DNA of 64,000 nt, from contig CM049310.1 of assembly GCA_026874595.1 (NCBI GenBank), positions 16,094,058 to 16,158,057 of the forward strand. The letters are read 5' to 3'. The position numbers were made by a program, and so were the translations under genes. The notes under the pieces are model-generated. The model did no database searches and had not been told where the DNA came from. It saw only the letters and a list, made by a program, of their open reading frames with translations. This DNA is from Sipunculus nudus. Its lineage: Eukaryota; Annelida; Sipuncula; Golfingiida; Sipunculidae. This document shows, in pieces, positions 59,561 to 64,000 of this stretch (its first letter is position 1; every line of letters starts with the position of its first letter).

Positions 59561-60601
59561 AACTTGATATCATGAATATGAAGCCATCAATGATACAAAG
59601 GCAACCACAATATTCTCAAAGACTAACTGGGTTCTATGAACATGCTGTATCTACAGATTACTCCTAATAGACCAACAGATAGGTTTTAATTGGAGAATCT
59701 ATGTTGTATAGTTTAAATAATATTTTGATCAGTTCTGTAGCAAAACGAGGTTTTGACATCTTAACACAACATAACATTAAATATGCAGCATGTTGTGCAT
59801 GCAAAATTTGTTGGTTCTTTGTAAATCAACATAATATGCAAAACCAAATAAAAGTGGAAATCAACTCACTGTCCATGGCGCCAAGCAACTGTGGTACTGT
59901 TGTCATGGTTACTGGAAAGAAAAGAAATATGTACAGCTATAGAATTATTTCAATAAAATCAAGTTCTCCTCTTGGCCAACCAAGGATACTTCAAATTAGG
60001 TTTGCTTTTGTCAAAAATACCCAGATAGGGCTGTACAGTAGGATCATCAGCTAGTTGACTGAAGACCAGCAATAGGCATTGAGAGGCCATGAGATGGCTT
60101 TGTTGCAAAGCATATGTACATGTATGTTTGCCTCTTCAATCATAATTCAGTCAAAATGGCTTTAAAAATTTCAACCTTTGTTTTTGTAACACTGGTGGTC
60201 TGAACGTGGCTGCTAACAAAGGGGTGAAAGCAAGCAGCATGCTGTCTAGGAACTTTTTAAATTATTTTAGGAAATTGGGTATACTAAACTCCTCAAGAAA
60301 TTGATTCATTCGTATGAGGTGCTTCAATAATTGATATATAGGCTTTCATGCAGTTGTGTAATCTGATTTTTGTATTCTTGAATTACCAGAATTACCTCTT
60401 GATATGAAAGTCAGGGTTTCACATTCAAGGTAATTGCCCAGCAGCTTTCACTTGCCCCATATGAATTTTTATCATCAGCTTAGCTAGAAAAATCAATATC
60501 TCTGTATAAAATCACCTATTAAATTTACTTTATGTAAAATTATAAATGTTGAATTTTATTCTTGGAAATTCAATGACATTCTTAAAAACTTTACAATTTT
60601 T
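59561..60601. other. Intergenic, nothing recognised
   Basis: An open frame at 59701-60054 (+) has no recognisable domain and is considered chance. Confidence 0.45.
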
Positions 60602-60636
60602 AAGTCCATGAGTTTGGAGTTTTTACTAACACTATA

Positions 60637-60710
<74 letters not shown>

Positions 60711-61712
60711 ACATAATTCAAGGCTGTCTAAAAATTATCACCTTAATGCAATAACACTGTGTCTCTCTTTCCTCTGTTCCTTGCTAATTGCCGTCAAGTT
60801 CTTTCTTAGTTTTGATCTTGATAGATGACCACTTTCTTCTTGGACCATTGACTGTGTTGGTGGATTGTCTTTTCTGAGGGAAAAAAAATTTAAACAAATG
60901 ATGTAAGATCCAGATACCCTAAAGTTTTATAGACTCATTTGATAAATCTATACAGCTTTTTAGATTTCTTTACTTGTTACACACTTCGGTAGAAGCTAAC
61001 TGGAGCTCTGATGAATTATAGCCGGTTCAGCTGAAAATCAATTTCTCTGTTAAAAATATTCAAGTATTTGTCAGCGGACCTTATTTATACTGTGAATGTT
61101 GGATCCGGTCCATGGAGATTCCTTAACATTATTAACAGAGCACCACTAACGTGCATAATATACCCGTTGTGTAGCTGGTGACCTCTGACCTCATAAAATG
61201 CGCGTCAATTTCGATGAGCATATAATTGAGGAGAGAAACTCTGTTGGTGAATATATATGTAAACAGTTTCATGAAAATGCATAGGATTTTTGGTTAGTCA
61301 CCAAGCTGCATCCAAAGTGCAGTGGCCTCTGACCTTAATAAATATTAATGGATTTTGTTGGAAATGAAACTTAGGTGAGATATTTTACTAATAAACATTT
61401 CTGATGGGTTTTGTCAAAATCCTCCATATTTTTAGTAAGTTATTGCAGCGATACCACAAAGTAGGCGAATGACCTTATTAAATATGTGTGTATGTTTCCC
61501 ATTATCAAACTCAGCTGCGATAATCTGTTGGTAAGTTGTTATGGTGAATTTTGTGAAAATCCATCAAAGCCCACGTAAGTTATTGCAGTGACACTTTAAA
61601 GACGCAGATGGAAGGATGGTTGGTATCCTATAATATAATCCCGTCATATGACGGGTGTATAAAACTTCACAAGACCGCAGTCCCTGAGTTGTGAGTTTTT
61701 ACTAACAGTATA

Positions 61713-61750
<38 letters not shown>

Positions 61751-63128
61751 TTATATACAACATACTTTAAGCTGTCAATAAATATCATCTTCATGCAATA
61801 AAACTGGTAATCTCTTACCTCACTTCTTTGCTATTTACTATCAAGTAAATTAGATGGTTTGACCTTGATTTAACAGGTGACCTCTTTCTTCTTCAAGTTG
61901 GAATTCAGACTGAAGAGGGGACTATGTTCTCTGAAAAAGAAAGAAAAACTTAATTTTAAAAACATGATGTAAGATCAAGAAACCCTGAAGTTTTAAAGAC
62001 TCATTTGATTAATCTATACAGCTTCTTATATATTCAAAACTTGACACACATTTCAGCAGAAACTAACTAAAGCTCAAATGACTTCTTGTCAGTTGAGCTA
62101 AAAATCAATATATCTGTAAAATTATGACAGAATTTATAAACATACAAACTATGTTGGATCCTGACCATTGAGATTCCATAACATTATTACAAACAAGGGC
62201 ACCACAAATGTGCATATTACATCCATTTTATATCTGGTAACCTCTGACCTCATGAAATATAAGTGAATTTTGATGAGAATATAATTAAGGTGAGAAACTC
62301 TGATGGTATAAAATTAATATAATGAAAAATGCACAAGTTTTAAGGTAAGTCATCAATAAAGGTGCCTCCAAAGTGTGGTGACCTCTGACCATATTAAATA
62401 AGCATGGTTTTGCTGTAAATCAATTTTAGGCAAGATTGATAATCATTTTTAATGAGTTTTATAAAAAGCCTTCATATTCTTCGGATATTATTGTGACACC
62501 ACAAAGTAGCCTAGTGACCCGTGACCTTATTAAAAGTGTGCATGTTGTCCATAATACAACATGGGTGAGAAAATTTGTTGGTTGTTATGGTGAGCTTTGT
62601 GAAAAACCATCAAAGCCCTGGTATGGATATATGGTGGGACTAAACAGTTATGGACAGTGGATACTCCCGTCATGAGAGGCGTTTAAAAAAGCAAGTCCCG
62701 GAGTTGAGAGTTTTTACTACTTTCATACAATTACATTAAGCCAGCTTAAAATAATCATCTGAATGCAATAACACTGATTGTCTCTTACCTATCTACTTTA
62801 CTTTATCTGTCTGGTTCCCTCTTAGATGTTTTGACCTCTTTCTCCTTGGACGCAAGACTGTCTTGGGGGACTGTCTTTTCTGAAAAAAAAAGGAATTTGA
62901 ACTTTCAACACATGGTGAAAGATCCAGTTAGTTTTGACTTATTTGATCAATCTATCAACTTTTTTACTTATAGTCAGTGGAGCTAAAAATAATTTCCCTG
63001 TTTAAAATCTGAAAGCATTTTTCAGTATACCTTATGTAAAACTATGAATGTTGGATTCTGTCCCTGGAGATTCCATAACATTATCAAAACTCTACAAAAT
63101 ATAAGTCCCTGAGATGAGTTTTTACTTA

Positions 63129-63193
<65 letters not shown>

Positions 63194-63240
63194 CTTTTAT
63201 ATATAAAATACTTTAAGGCTGTCTTAAAATGATCATCTGA
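60602..63240 (+). repeat. Large tandem repeat, ~1.0-kb units with embedded (TA)n
   Basis: Units start with 'agtccctgagttg' plus 'gagtttttacta' at about 60602, 61679, 62694 and 63104 (lengths about 1,077, 1,015 and 410 bases). Three of the four starts are followed by a (TA)n tract (60633-60709, 61715-61750, 63132-63192), and all by 'aaggctgtct', 'atcatctgaatgcaa' and related words. The third unit is short and lacks the TA tract. An approximate palindrome around CCCGTCATATGACGGG lies at 61645-61660 near the end of unit 1, with a decayed version at 62666. Confidence 0.75.
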
Positions 63241-63287
63241 ATGCAAAAATACCTCTCTTCCTTACTTTATCTGTCTGGTTTCTTATT

Positions 63288-63520
63288 AAGGGGCGTTCAC
63301 ACATATCTGTTTTTTCCTTCCGCACCCGCACCTGCTTCCATCATCCGTCGTCTGTCAAATTCGAGTCAGTTAAAATTACATAGGGCATTCACACCTATCC
63401 GCTTCTGCATCCGCACCCGTCACACCGTCCGAACAAAACGGTCTGGGAGCGATTCACGAGGGAAGCAGACGACGGGTGCGGACGGGAATCCATTCTATGA
63501 CGTCATATAATAGGGGATTT
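63288..63520. repeat. GC-rich repeat with internal direct and inverted copies
   Basis: ggggcgttcacacatatc and gggcattcacacctatcc are direct copies. 'gcatccgcacccgtc' is answered by the inverse 'gacgggtgcggacggg' near 63473. A MITE is possible, but its ends are unclear. Confidence 0.45.
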
Positions 63521-63900
63521 TCTGGAATGGCCTTGTTTCTTCCTTTGATAGAAAATGACAAAAGCGGTTTATTTTCACTATGAAAAATTGGAACTTGCGC
63601 TTGAGCATTCAATGCCTCATAATCCTGCTGGGGAAGGCTTTAATTATTAATTGATATAATTAAAGCAATGTTATAAATAGAATGAAAGGAGAGGGGGTGG
63701 GGTAATTTGGAATAAAGACTGATAAGTCAATGAATATAATATAAATTTACAGGTAAGCCCACGAGAAATAAAATGTAGCCTATTATATAAAGTAGTTATA
63801 TATATAAATATATATATATGCATGTATATATATAATTTAAACATAATGTATGGAGAATAATTTAAGAGCCCTTGTGGAAATCGGGGTCTCAGGATGGACA
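63521..63900. other. Intergenic, nothing recognised
   Basis: AT-rich with short imperfect TA runs near 63800-63835. Confidence 0.45.
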
Positions 63901-63904
63901 GCTT

Positions 63905-64000
63905 TCTCGACATGTGGCGCCACCTACATTCACCTTTACTCTGCAGACATCCAAGCTCATATCTCGGGAACCGTTTGACCGATTAGGCAAAAATTTTGCA
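63905..64000 (+). repeat. Family D repeat, partial unit at window end
   Basis: GTGGCGCCACCTACATTCA followed by 'ctcatatctcgggaaccg' and 'tttgaccgattaggc'. Together with the inverse of 29990-30400 it gives the family pattern. The unit runs off the window. Confidence 0.6.

Overview
The window is animal (eukaryotic) nuclear DNA. A spliced mitochondrial gene with long GT-AG introns covers the first 26 kb. The rest is AT-rich intergenic DNA packed with decayed transposons, tandem repeats and microsatellites. The mix of elements (Helitrons, Helentron-like non-autonomous elements, Ty3/Gypsy elements including one of Gmr1-type domain order, long (TA)n and (CA)n tracts) and the repeat motifs resemble what I know of bivalve mollusc genomes. 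The assignment to mollusc or bivalve is an inference from repeats and gene style, not from a marker gene.

Region 1 (about 1.7-26.4 kb, + strand): a complete gene for mitochondrial NAD(P) transhydrogenase (NNT). Fifteen coding-region exons join in frame into a 1,066-residue protein (human NNT, from memory, is about 1,086). It has an N-terminal targeting segment, a NAD(H)-binding domain I, a proline/alanine-rich linker, a membrane proton-channel domain II and an NADP(H)-binding domain III. The exon with the start codon begins at a splice acceptor, so the first untranslated exon and the promoter are upstream and were not found. The 3' UTR ends near a poly(A) signal at 26336. The introns carry mobile DNA: nested Helentron-like elements (intron 3), a second Helentron-like family with six internal ~180-bp repeats (intron 10), a TA-inserted element that splits a 30-bp tandem array (intron 11), and a Helitron with a clear 3' hairpin and CTAG end (intron 12).

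Region 2 (26.4-39.6 kb): no gene recognised. The main structure is a 9.3-kb inverted-repeat unit (28748-38021) flanked by TTAA, whose ends match the T2/Kolobok type. It is riddled with later insertions and has a second, inner pair of inverted arms. Three different short tandem arrays follow.

Region 3 (39.6-47.3 kb): two broken Ty3/Gypsy retrotransposons in opposite orientation. The + strand one lacks its 5' part, has integrase upstream of reverse transcriptase (Gmr1-like order) and ends in a 3' LTR. That LTR abuts, and probably interrupts, the integrase C-terminus of the - strand element, which runs gag-protease-RT-RNase H-integrase from right to left.

Region 4 (47.3-64 kb): no gene recognised. 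It holds microsatellites, a near-perfect 26-bp-arm hairpin, a minus-strand Helitron with both ends intact (51575-52815), two small TIR elements, Helentron-like fragments including an inverted 'snapback' arrangement, and a ~1-kb tandem repeat array with embedded (TA)n tracts.

The only functional gene I can support is NNT. I found no tRNA, rRNA or CRISPR array.
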